This document shows positions 1 to 11,044 of a stretch of 64,000 nt of DNA, in pieces (position 1 is the stretch's first letter; the number at the start of each line of letters is the position of its first letter). Below the pieces are notes generated by a model. The model saw only the letters and a list, made by a program, of their open reading frames with translations, ran no database searches and was not told where the DNA came from. The stretch lies in assembly GCF_003254395.2 (NCBI RefSeq), contig NC_037647.1:2272350-2336349 (forward strand). The letters are read 5' to 3'. The translations under genes were made by a program, and so were the position numbers. The stretch comes from Apis mellifera. Its lineage: Eukaryota > Arthropoda > Insecta > Hymenoptera > Apidae.

Positions 1-39
1 ACTGCATATAATATAATATAAAAAGGATTTATACATACG

Positions 40-1245
40 AAATGTAAAATTTTATCACGTCATCACGAAAGACATGGCGTCCATATTGGAATTTTTCCCG
101 CCTTCGCAGATCTATTATGGCACTACCAATTAAACCTATGCAAAAAGAAATCAAAATTCCTAAATAAATGAATAAAATGAATAAAATGTATAAAATTAAA
201 TTACCTTAAAGTCACAAGATCACAACAATCAAATCAAATAAAAACTCACTTAACTCACATCCTATTAAATTCGACACTTGAATTATATGAATAAAGAACT
301 CAAAATGATGTAATCGTCAAAAAATTATCTATCCTAATGATAAAATATTGAATAAAGATATTGTCAATTAAATACAAATGCACAAATCACAAAAAAGAAT
401 AATTATAAAAAGAACAGTATTAAAATATTACGCACTAAATAGAACACACATCTTGAGAATATTTCTAACTTCTAATCGTTACGACGAATCAACGAATAAT
501 GTTTTTTCGCGTTTCGCTTTTGCGCATCGAAATAACAACATGGAGAGGGGATACGTTCGGCAATTCGACAAGACAAAGCATGTTTGAACACGAATTATAT
601 TTCTTGGAAACGATCAAATATCATAAGGAACGTTTCTAGCCTCGAGCAAAAAACAAACGATAGATCAAAAAAGTAAACAGTAAACACACAAGCGAGACGT
701 TGCACACAATAAATGTACTTGAATAATTCGATTTCATAATTCGAACGAACAGTAAAAAAATTTCTTTTAATTCGACTAAAATGATAAAAATTGATCATCT
801 AGAACGTAAAATAAACGTATACAATTAAAATTATATTAAAAAAAAACCGATATACCATTTCAAATTCTGTCTCGAAATATTTCGATACCGAGGTGCTAAT
901 GACGCAATAGACGCCAAATGAATAATCGAAGAAAAAGACACAAAGAAACACAAAACACTAATTAATTTCCTTTTCACTACACTGAATTGATTACTTAAAA
1001 CACTAAATTAGCAATAATTGATAAATTTGGGAATAATAAAAGTAAAATAACTTACTGCGTAATCCGAATTTGCGACGATCCGTCCTCTTGTCACGATTTC
1101 CAACTGTAGACTGACGCCTGCGCACTATGATGCGCAATATGATGCGCACTGATTCGTCTCGCGTTTCCAATAGAGCAACGTTCTGATTGGCTGGCGCATG
1201 ACACTTATTTATTCATTTTAAAACCGCGCGGAAAATTGAAATTTT
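40..1245 (-). repeat. Promoter-intron cassette P, copy 1
   Basis: First of six copies of one cassette. In minus orientation it holds a GC-richer promoter, a 57-nt first exon (1112 down to 1056) ending ACGCA before GTAAGT, an intron of roughly 0.9 kb, and an acceptor (GCATAG) before a short exon starting at 135 that contains a GGCGGGAAAAATT stretch. No long reading frame is kept. It is closest to the copy at 57510-58795. In other copies the cassette lies upstream of the non-coding RNA locus; here such a locus would lie beyond the left edge. Splicing is inferred from signals only. Confidence 0.65.
1050..1200 (-). promoter_or_regulatory. Inr-DPE core promoter of cassette P copy 1
   Basis: On minus: CCAAT box (AGCCAATCAG), TGCGCA palindromes, initiator TCAGTC with A+1 at 1112, GGACG at +28, splice donor GTAAGT after position 1056. 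Same arrangement as the copy described at 54330-54481. Confidence 0.6.
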
Positions 1246-2019
1246 ATAAAATATATATTAATTGTTTTTACTCGTAACATAAGAATCCTGCAAAGATATT
1301 TATTAGAAATACAATAAAATTAATTCCTTAAAATAGTTAAATTAAATGATACAAATTATATATTAACATAATATAACAACTATATATATTAAAAAGGAAT
1401 TTAATATGAAGATTAATTAAATTTAAAAAAAAAATAAAACAAGAAAGAAATTTATTAAAAAAAAAACTTAAATAAATTCATAAAAATTGAAAAAATAAAA
1501 AAATTATGACACATAACATAGTATAAGATAATGTAAAAGTAATTTATACTAAATCTTAATACTAAATCTTAAATCTATCCTAAAAATATTACACTTAAAA
1601 CTAGGATTTATATCTAAAACGCACGCATTTTATAGAAATATTATAAATTATAACGAATATATTAAAATTATTGAATTTTAATACTAAATCTTAAGTTTAC
1701 CTTATATTATACTTATACTATACTTAAAGCTAATAATAAGATGCATCTTATCATTTACATCGAGTATAACGAATTACAATAAAAATATTAAAATCTAAGT
1801 CTTAATACTAAATCTTAAATCTATCTTATATTATACTTAAAACTAAATCTAAAAAATCCAAGATGCAGGCATCCTTCATTTACATCGAATGTATTATAAT
1901 GAATACACTAACTAACTAATATCTGTATCAAAGACATTCTGGTCTCATTTGGAAAAATTAAAAAATAATATAAAACAAGCAAGGATTGACCAGAATATAT
2001 TTGTTCAGATTTTATTAGT
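1246..2019. repeat. AT-rich tract grading into satellite half-units
   Basis: AT-rich up to about 1540, then degenerate units with the satellite key words TCTTAATACTAAATCTTAA, ACGCACGCAT and CATTTACATCGA. Near 1930-2005 an inverted pair (CATTCTGGTC and GACCAGAATA) can form stem H1, which recurs beside most ribozymes. Confidence 0.6.
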
Positions 2020-2091
2020 ACCTTCAATCTAGTCGATTCATAATTAATCAAAATAATTTAAGGGAATCATATTTTATACTAGATTGAAGGT
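2020..2091 (-). ncRNA. P0 hairpin of ribozyme R1
   Basis: Inverted arms ACCTTCAATCTAGT and ACTAGATTGAAGGT enclose an AT-rich loop. In the minus RNA this stem starts 1-2 nt after P2, so it could stack on the ribozyme. Other copies keep the pairing with different bases. Confidence 0.65.
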
Positions 2092-2092
2092 G

Positions 2093-2229
2093 TGCGTAGT
2101 TCTTAGCTTGCCATCGCTTTTCGAAAAAATTTACAATTTAATTCAAAATATTTTATTAAATGAAAAATATGAAAAGCGGTGCCAATTACCAGGTCTCACC
2201 CACGGGGAGGTAACTACGCATCGAGACCC
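2093..2229 (-). ncRNA. HDV-like self-cleaving ribozyme R1
   Basis: Same fold as R2. P1 is GGGUCUC with GAGACCU, giving a G1-U wobble at the cleavage site as in HDV itself. L3 is UCCCCGUG, so the CC needed for P1.1 is kept. J4/2 is AAGCUAAGA. P4 has one C-A mismatch (GCACCGC against GCGATGG), so this copy may be weaker. Cleavage is predicted between 2230 and 2229. Confidence 0.82.
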
Positions 2230-3050
2230 ATAAGGTTGAATTTATTGAACAAATTTATTAATACAACAAAATTATAATACAATTAATTGTCTATAAATAA
2301 AATCTTAAATGTAAAAAAGAAATGTGATACAAAAATTATCCATCGTCGTCCAACGTTGTCCATCGATGAACAGTTAAACTAACTTATTCTAGACCTTAAT
2401 ACTAAATCTTATATCTATCATACATCTATTTTACATTATGCAGAAAACTAGGACTTAAATCTATGATGCATGCATCTTATGATTTACATCGAATATAAGA
2501 AAATATAATAAAAAAATTAAAATCTACGCATGCTGATTATCCTGATCCAACGTCGTCCAACGTTGTCCATCGATGAAATCTTCTAAATTAACTTATTCTA
2601 GATCTTAAAACTAAATCATAAATCTATCTTAAAAAACTATTATACTTAAAAAGACTGATATCCATCGATGAAGTCTTAAATTAACTTATTCTAAATCTTA
2701 ATACTAAAACTTAAATCTATCCTAAAAAATATTATACTTAAAACTAGGCCTTAAATCTAAAACGTACGCATCTTATCGAAGTATAATAAATTACAATGAA
2801 TATTAATATAAGAAATTACAATTATAAAATTAAAATGTATTTTGTATTTTGATTATCGTGATCCAACGTCGTCCAACGTTGGTCTTTGATTTCCATCGAC
2901 GTCTATCGATACATCGAATATAAAAAATTACAAAAAAGAAATTGAAATCTACGTCCTATATTGAATATCGTGATCCAACATCGTCCAACGTTGCTCTTGG
3001 ATTTCTATTTCGACATCTATCGATACATCGAATATAAAAAATTACAAAAA
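2230..3050. repeat. Satellite spacer with CGTCGTCCAAC decamers
   Basis: Starts with the flank TAAGGTTGAATTTATTGAAC seen upstream (in RNA sense) of most cleavage sites, then alternates AT-rich half-units with short runs of GTCCAACGTC / GTCCATCGAT. No gene seen. Confidence 0.6.
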
Positions 3051-3965
3051 AATAATTGAAATCTGTGTCCTATGTTGAATGTCGTGATCCAACGATGTCC
3101 ACTAATAAATCAAATATAAGAAATTACAAAAAAGAAATTGAAATCTGTGTCTTATGTTGAATGTCGTGATCCAACGATGTCCACTAATAAATCAAATATA
3201 AGAAATTACAAAAAAGAAATTGAAATCTGTGTCCTATGTTGAATGTCGTGATCCAACGATGTCCACTAATAAATCAAATATAAGAAATTACAAAAAGAAA
3301 TTGAAATCTGTGTCCTATGTTGAATGTCGTGATCCAACGATGTCCACTAATAAATCAAATATAAGAAATTACAAAAAAGAAATTGAAATCTGTGTCCTAT
3401 GTTGAATGTCGTGATCCAACGATGTCCACTAATAAATCAAATATAAGAAATTACAAAAAAGAAATTGAAATCTGTGTCCTATGTTGAATGTCGTGATCCA
3501 ACGATGTCCACTAATAAATCAAATATAAGAAATTACAAAAAAGAAATTGAAATCTGTGTCCTATGTTGAATGTCGTGATCCAACGATGTCCACTAATAAA
3601 TCAAATATAAGAAATTACAAAAAAGAAATTGAAATCTGTGTCCTATGTTGAATGTCGTGATCCAACGATGTCCACTAATAAATCAAATATAAGAAATTAC
3701 AAAAAGAAATTGAAATCTGTGTCCTATGTTGAATGTCGTGATCCAACGATGTCCACTAATAAATCAAATATAAGAAATTACAAAAAAGAAATTGAAATCT
3801 GTGTCCTATGTTGAATGTCGTGATCCAACGATGTCCACTAATAAATCAAATATAAGAAATTACAAAAAAGAAATTGAAATCTGTGTCCTATGTTGAATGT
3901 CGTGATCCAACGATGTCCATTAATAAATCAAATATAAGAAATTACAAAAAAGAAATGGAATTCTG
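3051..3965. repeat. 82-bp minisatellite array, about 11 copies
   Basis: Near-identical units of 81-82 bp, each holding GAATGTCGTGATCCAACGAT and AATCAAATATAAGAAATTAC, at 3078, 3159, 3241 and on. One- to two-base indels separate units. A longer sister array is at 11045-12125. Confidence 0.85.
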
Positions 3966-4199
3966 TGTCCAACGATATCGTGATCCAACGATGTCCAATG
4001 TTGCTCTTGGATTTCTATCGACGTCTATCGATACATCGAATATAAAAAATTACAAAAAAGAAATTAAAATCTGTGTCCTACGTTGAATATCGTGATCCAA
4101 CATTGTCCAACGTTGCTCTTGGATTTCTATCGACGTCTATCGATACATCGAATACAAAAAATTACTAAAAAGAAATTGAAATCTGTGTCCTATGTTGAA

Positions 4200-4765
4200 T
4201 ATCGTGATCCAATGACGTCCATTGTCATCCATTGTCGACCATTGTCGTCCAGCGTTGTTCAACGTCGTTCAACGTCATTCATCTTCGTCCAACGTCGTCC
4301 ACCAACGTCGTCCACCAACGTCGTCCATCGTCGTCGTCCATCGTCGTCGTCCATCGTCGTCGTCCATCGTCGCCGTCCATCGTCGCCGTCCATCGTCGCC
4401 GTCCATCGTCGCCGTCCATCGTCGCCGTCCATCGTCGCCGTCCATCGTCGCCGTCCATCGTCGCCGTCCATCGTCGCCGTCCATCGTCGTCGTCCATCGT
4501 CGTCGTCCATCGTCGTCGTCCATCGTCGTCGTCCATCGTCGCCGTCCATCGTCGCCGTCCATCGTCGCCGTCCATCATCGCCGTCCATCGTCGCCGTCCA
4601 TCGTCGCCGTCCATCGTCGCCGTCCATCGTCGCCGTCCAATGTCGTCCATCGTCGTCCATCGTCGTCCATCGTCGTCCATCGTCGTCCATCGTCGTCCAT
4701 CGTCGTCCATCGTCGTCCATCGTCGTCCATCGTCGTCCATCGTCGTCCATCGTCGTCCATCGATG
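4200..4765. repeat. 10-bp and 13-bp GTCCATC minisatellite
   Basis: Blocks of a 13-bp unit (CATCGTCGCCGTC) between and before blocks of a 10-bp unit (CGTCGTCCAT). Neither period is a multiple of three, so all frames stay open and produce long repetitive reading frames on both strands, which are not genes. Confidence 0.9.
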
Positions 4766-5658
4766 AACTCTTAAATTAACTTATTCTAAATCTTAAAACT
4801 AAATTTTAAATCTATCTTATAATACACTTAAAACTAGAACTTAAATCTAAAACGCACGCATTTTATCATTTATGTAAAATACAATAAATTATAATAAATA
4901 ATATTAAAAAACTAAATCTTAAAGCTATCTTATATCATACGTTTACATATTATACTTAAAGCTAGGTCCTAAATAATAAGATGCATCTTATCATTTACAT
5001 CGAGTCTAATAAACTGTAATAGAAATATTAAAACCTATATCTTATTACTAAATCTTAAATCTATCCTAAAAAATATCATACTTAAAACTAGGACTTACAT
5101 CTAAAACGCACGCATCCTATCGAAATATAATAAATTACAATGAATACATTAAAATTAATAAATCTTAATACTAAATCTTAAGCCTACCTTATATTATACT
5201 TAAAGCTAGGTCCTAAATGTAAGATGCATCTTATCATTTACATCGAATCTAATAAATTGTAATAAAAATAATAAAACCTATATCTTATTACTAAATCTTA
5301 AATCTATCTTATATTATACTTAAAACTAGAACTTAAATGTAAGATACGCGCACCTTGTCATTTACATACAATAAAATAAATTATAATAAAAATATTAAAA
5401 TCTAAACCTTAATAATAAAACTTAAATCTATCTTATATTATACTTAAAACTAGGACTTAAATCTAAAACGCATTTTATAATTTATATCGAATTCATTATA
5501 ATATATTACAATGAGTACACTAGAATAACTAATATCTGTATCAAAGATATTCTGATATTATTTAAAAAAAGTGGAAGGAGATAACGTTGCTCAATTTGTT
5601 AAAAATTGAGAAACAACAAAGGATTAACCAGAATATCCTTGTTCAGATTTTTATTAGT
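4766..5658. repeat. AT-rich dimeric satellite units
   Basis: Alternating half-units marked by AAAACTAGGACTTACATC / ACGCACGCATC and AAAGCTAGGTCCTAAAT / ATGCATCTTATCATTTACAT. Ends with the H1 inverted pair (AGATATTCTG / CCAGAATATC). Confidence 0.75.
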
Positions 5659-5730
5659 ACCTTCAGTCTAGTCCATTGATAACTAATCAAAATAATTGAA
5701 AGCAATCATATTTTAGACTAGAGTGAAGGT
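5659..5730 (-). ncRNA. P0 hairpin of ribozyme R2
   Basis: ACCTTCAGTCTAGTC pairs with GACTAGAGTGAAGGT with one mismatch. Ends 1 nt before the P2 3' strand of R2 on the + numbering. Confidence 0.6.
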
Positions 5731-5731
5731 G

Positions 5732-5911
5732 TGCGTAGTTCTTAGCTTGCCATCGCTTTCCACAGACTATCATTGATGAAATATATTTGATATTTTTAAA
5801 TTTAAAATATTTCAAAAACATTAATGAAATAAATTTTGTGATATACGATTTTGGAAAGCGATGCCAATTACCGGGTCTCACCGACGAGGAGGTGACTACG
5901 CATCGAGACCC
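5732..5911 (-). ncRNA. HDV-like self-cleaving ribozyme R2 (reference copy)
   Basis: Read on minus: P1 5' strand GGGUCUC (5911-5905), J1/2 GA, P2 5' strand UGCGUAGU (5902-5895), one C, P3 ACC, L3 UCCUCGUC (5890-5883), P3' GGU, P1 3' strand GAGACCC (5879-5873), J1/4 GGUAAUU whose GG can pair with CC of L3 (P1.1), P4 of about 13 bp (5865-5853 with 5761-5749), J4/2 AAGCUAAGA, and P2 3' strand ACUACGCA (5739-5732). Order, helix lengths (7-bp P1, 3-bp P3) and the CNRA motif in J4/2 match the HDV ribozyme family; the expected catalytic C is the complement of 5745. Cleavage would fall between 5912 and 5911, leaving 5'-OH on G1. Activity is untested. Confidence 0.9.
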
Positions 5912-6329
5912 ACCTAAACCTATAAAAAATAAAAAAAACATTAAAAATTAATGATTAAATTGAACAAATTAGAAAAATATAAAATATATAAAAATTAAAT
6001 AAATCTGAAATATAAAAGAAACATTAATCATGAATACATAAAATAAAATAATCATTTGAATTATTATACAATGAAATTTGATAATAATCTTTACAGCATT
6101 TTTTTTATATTTTTTACAATGTCCAACGATGAGACTAAATCTATCTTAATTTAATAAATCTAATACTAAATCAAAGAGTCATACACTTTATTGGTATCAC
6201 TGATATTAAAGATATCCACGTTTTACTTCAAACGAAAAAAAGTTATTGCATAATAGAAAAATAGAAAATCTATAAGAAAATCTACAATAGTTGATTTACA
6301 AGATTCATCAAACAAATGATAACCATGTT
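5912..6329. other. AT-rich linker without a gene
   Basis: Begins with the second flank class (CCTAAACC after the cleavage site), then A/T runs. Nothing else recognised. Confidence 0.5.
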
Positions 6330-6640
6330 GATGAGCAGAGTGTTACGACAACGTCCTAGTAGCTGAATGCATAGAGTCCACAACGACAACGAGAAGGAAC
6401 TAGAAATTATTTCAAGACCACCGGAGTCGAATTACCAAGACATAGTCCTCACGACTCACAGGAAGGAACCAAAAATCATTCTAATACCACTGAAGTCGAA
6501 TTACTGAAGACGACATTCAACATAGGACCTATCTCTGATCAAATATCCAAAGATATCAATCGATCAGAGCGCGGACCTTCGACTGACCACCGTAAGTTGA
6601 ACATCAGTCCGATGAACACTTACAATTTTTTCATGAGAAA
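6330..6640. repeat. Structured block SB, copy a
   Basis: GC-richer block with an internal repeat: ACCACCGGAGTCGAATTACC near 6418 and a related ACCACTGAAGTCGAATTACT near 6487, each preceded by an AAGGAAC phrase. Hairpin 6533-6569 has arms CTCTGATC and GATCAGAG with an inner ATATC/GATAT pair; relatives change both arms together. A flanking CTGACC...ATCAG pair is also kept in altered form. It resembles no RNA family I can name; strand is unknown. Confidence 0.6.
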
Positions 6641-7339
6641 AAAGTCACGAAAAAAAGAAGAGATGATTATACATCGAGACCTAAAATTAATAAATAAAAA
6701 ATACATAAGAAAAATATTATATAAAAATTAAACAAATCTGAAACATAAAATAAAGATTAATTACATAAATTATAAAAATAAACAATAAAATTACATAAAA
6801 AATAAAAATAAATAAACATGCAATAAACATGCAATAAACATGCAATAAACATGCAATAAACATGCAATAAACATGCAATAAATTTTTACAAAAATTTTTA
6901 TAGAAATCTTTTACATTTTTCGCTTTATATTATATTATATCTAAAACGCATTAATTATAAGAAATATATAATAAAATTAAAGATTAGGTCCCACGTCGTC
7001 CATTGTCGTCCATCGTCGTCCCACGTCGTCCCACGTTGTCCCACGTCGTCCAACCATGATAATGACCTAATCTATAACTTAAAATCTTAAATTTATAATT
7101 TACAATACATAATATTTCTATTAATATTATCCGTATCAAGAATACTCTCGTCTAACTTAAAGCGAAAAACAGAAATATTCAAAATCATTTATATTAAATC
7201 ATTTATAATAAATTATTTATAATAAATAAAACATCAATAAAAAAAGAAAGAACTCAAAATATTCAAAAAGCAATTAAATGGAGACCAAGAAAATAATAAG
7301 AAGAATAAATTAAAAGAAGAAATATACGTGATTGATGAA
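6641..7339. repeat. AT-rich spacer with 11-bp AATAAACATGC repeat
   Basis: Six copies of AATAAACATGC at about 6805-6885 (four in the sister copy near 15000), then a short run of CCCACGTCGTC decamers at 6990-7055. No gene seen. Confidence 0.65.
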
Positions 7340-7680
7340 AAATCAACCCTCTCTGTCGTTCTCATATCACGACTTACATCAATGGATTTATGAAAATCGA
7401 TGGACGGATGATACTTGCCAGTCGTGACCAATCAAGGGTTACGACACCGGCCTCGCAGAAGAACGACTTACGTTCTGACGACACAGGAAGGAGCAAAGAT
7501 AAATCCCTGACCACCGGAATCGATTTACAAGTACGACATTCGACCACGAGGCCGAACTCTAATCGAGTACCAAGGTACCAATCGATTAGAGCGCGGACCC
7601 TTAACTGGCCACCGGAAGTAGAGCATCGGCCCAACGACTTCTACCATTGTTGCATGACAGGAGATTGATTTGAAATAATA
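7340..7680. repeat. Structured block SB, copy b
   Basis: Relative of copy a with hairpin 7557-7591 (CTCTAATCG / CGATTAGAG, inner GTACC/GGTAC). Relative to copy a, a G-C pair became A-T in the outer arm and the inner helix changed on both sides, which is compensatory. Short reading frames on both strands through the block are not kept in the other copies. Confidence 0.6.
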
Positions 7681-7859
7681 TTGACGAAAGAGAAGAAAAA
7701 AATATAAAATAACTAAAAGGATAAATTGAGGAAGAAGATGCTAATCATTCATACTAAACAAAAAAAAAAAAGAGAAAACTTAAAAAGTTAAAAAAGCAAC
7801 TAAATGCAGGCTAAGAAAATGATAAGAATTTGAAGAAGAACTTAAGATACGTGATCGAT

Positions 7860-8190
7860 GAAAAATCAACCCTTATCTGTCGCTCTCATATCACGACTTA
7901 CATCAATGGATTTACGAAAATCGATGGACAGATGATACTTGCCAGTCGTGACCAATCGAGGGTTACGACAGCGGCCTAATAGCAGAACGTCTTATGTCCC
8001 AACGACACAGGAAGGAACAAGGAGTAAATCCTTGACCACCTTGAGCCGGATTACAAAGACGACGTTCCACCACAAGACCTAACTCTAATCGAGTACTAAG
8101 GTACCAATCGATTAGAGCGCGGACCCTCAACTGGCCACCGGAAGTAGAGCACCGGCCCAACGATTTCTACCACTGTTGCATGACATGAGA
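7860..8190. repeat. Structured block SB, copy c
   Basis: Third copy, with hairpin 8083-8117 (CTCTAATCG / CGATTAGAG). Reads GACCACCTTGAGCCGGATTAC where others read GACCACCGGAGTCGAATTAC. 8191-8490 after it is AT-rich with no gene seen. Confidence 0.6.
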
Positions 8191-8491
8191 TTAATTTGAA
8201 ATAAGCGAGGAAAGAGAAGAAGAAAATATAAAATAACTAAAAGGATATTTTGAGGAAGAGAGTAAAAAATGATTAGAATAATTATACGAATAAAAATTCG
8301 AAATGAAAAATAATGAAAACGAAAAGCGAGAATGTAAAAAAAGAGTACAAAAACTAAAAATTTTTAGTTTTCGCTTTAAATTATGGAGTATATCTTGATA
8401 CGGATGAAAACGCACTTATTACAATAAACTTATTCTAATTTATATAATATAATAACTTATAAATAATATAATACATTAACTTATAACTAAT

Positions 8492-8574
8492 ATCTGCAGT
8501 CCAGTTTAATCAATTAAAAATTAAAAGTCAAAATAATTAAATGAATTATGCAAAGTTTACACTGGACTGCAGAT
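8492..8574 (-). ncRNA. P0 hairpin of ribozyme R3, different sequence
   Basis: Arms ATCTGCAGTCCAGT and ACTGGACTGCAGAT pair over 14 bp without mismatch. The sequence differs from the ACCTTC class, but length and position beside P2 are the same, so pairing rather than sequence appears to be conserved. Confidence 0.75.
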
Positions 8575-8575
8575 T

Positions 8576-8760
8576 TGCGTAGTTCTTAGCTTGCCATCGC
8601 TTTCCATACACTATCATTGATGAAATATATTTCATATTTTTAAACTTAAAATATTTCGAAAACTTTAATGAAAAGTAATAAATTTTGTGAAATATGATTT
8701 TGGAAAGCGATGCCAATTACCGGGTCTCACCGACGAGGAGGTGACTACGCATCGAGACCC
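8576..8760 (-). ncRNA. HDV-like self-cleaving ribozyme R3
   Basis: Core identical to R2 (P1 GGGUCUC/GAGACCC, P2 8 bp, P3 ACC/GGU, L3 UCCUCGUC, J1/4 GGUAAUU, J4/2 AAGCUAAGA) with a different P4 loop. Cleavage predicted at 8761/8760. The flank upstream in RNA is the TCAGGTTGAATTT class, unlike R2. Confidence 0.9.
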
Positions 8761-10379
8761 ATCAGGTTGAATTTATTGAACAAATTTATTAATATAATAA
8801 AATTACAATACAATAAAATTACAATACAATTAATTATCTATAAATTAAATCTTAAACGTAGAAAAGAAATATATGATAGAATTGTTAAAATACTTATCCA
8901 TCGTCGTCCAACGTTGTCCATCGATGAACTCTTAACACTACCTTATTCTAGACCTTAATACTAAATCTTATATCTATCTTACATCTATTTTACATTATGC
9001 AAAAAACTACGACTTAAATCTAAGATGCATGCATCTTATGATTTACATCGAATATAAGAAATTATAATAAAAAAATTAAAATGTATGTCATATGTTGATT
9101 ATCGTGATGCAACGTCGTCCAACGTCGTCCAACGTCGTCCAACGTTGTCCATCGATGAAATCTTCTAAATTAACTTATTCTAAATCTTAATACTAAATCT
9201 TAAATCTATCCTAAAATAATGTTATACTTAAAACTAGAACTTAAATCTAAAACGCTCGCATCTTATGATTTACGTTGAATTAATAAAAATAACAAATTAT
9301 AATAAAACAATTAAAATCTACATTGTATGCTGATTATCATGATCCAACGTCGTCCAACGTCGTCCATCGATGAAATCTTAAATTAACTTATTCTAAATCT
9401 TAAAACTAAATCTTAAATCTATTTTATAATACACTTAAAACTAAAACTTAAATCTAAAACGCACGCATTTTATCATTTACATAGAATACAATAAATTACA
9501 ATAAATTACAATAAATAATAATATTAAAAAACTAAATCTTAAAGCTACCTTATATATTACGTTTAAATATTATACCTTAAAGGTTGTCCTAAATGTAAGA
9601 TGCATGCAACTTATCATTTACATCGAGTGTAACAATAAAAATATTAAAATCTAAGTCTTAAAACTAAATCTTAAATCTATCTTAAAAAAATATTATACTT
9701 AAAACTAGGCCTTACATCTAAAACGCACGCATCCTATCGAAATATAATAAATTACAATGAATACATTAAAATTAATAAATCTTAATACTAAATCTTAAAC
9801 CTATTTTATGTTACACTTATACTATACTTAAAGCTATGTCCTAAATGTAAGATGCATGCATCCTATCATTTACATCGAGTGTAACAATAAAAATATTAAA
9901 ATCTAAATCTTAATATTAAATCTTAAATCTATCGTAAAAAATATTATACTTAAAACTAGGTCTTACATCTAAAACGCACGCATCTTATCGAAATATAATA
10001 AATTACAATGAATACATTAAAAATAATAAATCTTAATATTAAATCTTAAGCCTATCTTATATTATACTTATACTATACTTAAAGCTAGGTCCTAAATAAT
10101 AAGATGCATCTTATCATTTACATCGAGTATAACGAATTACAATAAAAATATTAAAATCTAAGTCTTAATACTAAATCTTAAATCTATCTTATATTATACT
10201 TAAAACTAAATCTAAAAAATCTAAGATGCGCGCATCTTTCATTTACATCGAATGTATTATAATGAATACACTAACTAACTAATATCTGTGTCAAAGATAT
10301 TCTGGTCTCATTTAGAAAATAAATTAAAAAATAATATAAAAACAAGCAAGTATTGACCAGAATAACCAGATTTTTGAGT
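8761..10379. repeat. Dimeric AT-rich satellite with decamer islands
   Basis: Half-units as at 4766-5658, interrupted by CGTCGTCCAAC runs near 9110 and 9350. Ends with the H1 arms (AGATATTCTGGTC near 10293; GACCAGAATA near 10356). Confidence 0.7.
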
Positions 10380-10451
10380 ACCTTCGGTCTAGTCCAATGA
10401 TAATCAATCAAAATAATGTACAGCAATCATTTTTTAGACTAGACTGAAGGT
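10380..10451 (-). ncRNA. P0 hairpin of ribozyme R4
   Basis: ACCTTCGGTCTAGTC with GACTAGACTGAAGGT. Compared with R1/R7 (ACCTTCAATC / GATTGAAGGT) an A-T pair has become a G-C pair. Confidence 0.65.
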
Positions 10452-10452
10452 A

Positions 10453-10605
10453 TGCGTAGTTCTTGGCTTGCCATCGCTTTTCGAAAAAATTTCTAATTTA
10501 ATTCAAGATATTTCTTTAAATATAAAATGTAAAATTCTTTAAATATAAAAAGCGATGCCAATTACCGGATCTCACCCACGGGGAGGTGACTACGCATCGA
10601 GACCC
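10453..10605 (-). ncRNA. HDV-like self-cleaving ribozyme R4
   Basis: Compact copy with a short P4 loop. L3 is UCCCCGUG; P1 3' strand GAGAUCC makes a G-U wobble at the third pair; J4/2 is AAGCCAAGA, which still fits CNRA. Cleavage predicted at 10606/10605. Confidence 0.85.
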
Positions 10606-11044
10606 ATCAGGTTGAATTTATTGAACAAATTTATTAATACAATAAAATTACAATACAATAAAATTACAATACCATAAAATTACAATACAATTAATTATTT
10701 ATAAATTAAATAGAAGAAAAATATAATACAATTGGTAAAAAAATTATCCAGTCGTCCAACATTGTCCATCGATGAACTCTTAATTCTATCTTATTCTAGA
10801 TCTTAATACTAAATCTTATATCTATCTTACATCTATTTTACATTATGCAAAAAACTATGACTTAAATCTAAGATGCATGCATCTTATGATTTACATCGAA
10901 TATAGGAAATTATAATAAAAAAATTAAAATCTACGTCATATGCTGATTATCGTGATCCAATGTCGTCCAACGTTGTCTAACTTCTTCCAACTTTGCCCAT
11001 CGATTTCGATCGACGTCCATTGATACATCGAATATAAGAAATTA
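10606..11044. repeat. Satellite spacer after R4
   Basis: TCAGGTTGAATTT flank, AT-rich half-unit, then CCAACGTTGTC phrases leading into the 82-bp array. No gene seen. Confidence 0.6.

Noticed and set aside
2093..2229. Group of generic tRNA-like or IRES-like pseudoknots read on the plus strand
   Set aside because: On plus the helix order fits no known class, whereas on minus every helix, joiner length and key nucleotide fits the HDV family.
3051..3965. CRISPR-like array
   Set aside because: The 82-bp units are contiguous near-identical repeats with no unique spacers, in a eukaryotic context.
4083..4779. Overlapping reading frames of up to 227 residues on both strands
   Set aside because: They lie in 10- and 13-bp repeats whose period is not a multiple of three, so every frame reads the same residue pattern. 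The same applies to 12249-12926, 18074-18489 and 29515-30064.
6330..8190. tRNA or tRNA-derived SINE suggested by GGTAATTCGACTCC on minus in SB
   Set aside because: It resembles a B box only with two inserted bases, and no A box, T-stem pairing or acceptor stem can be built.
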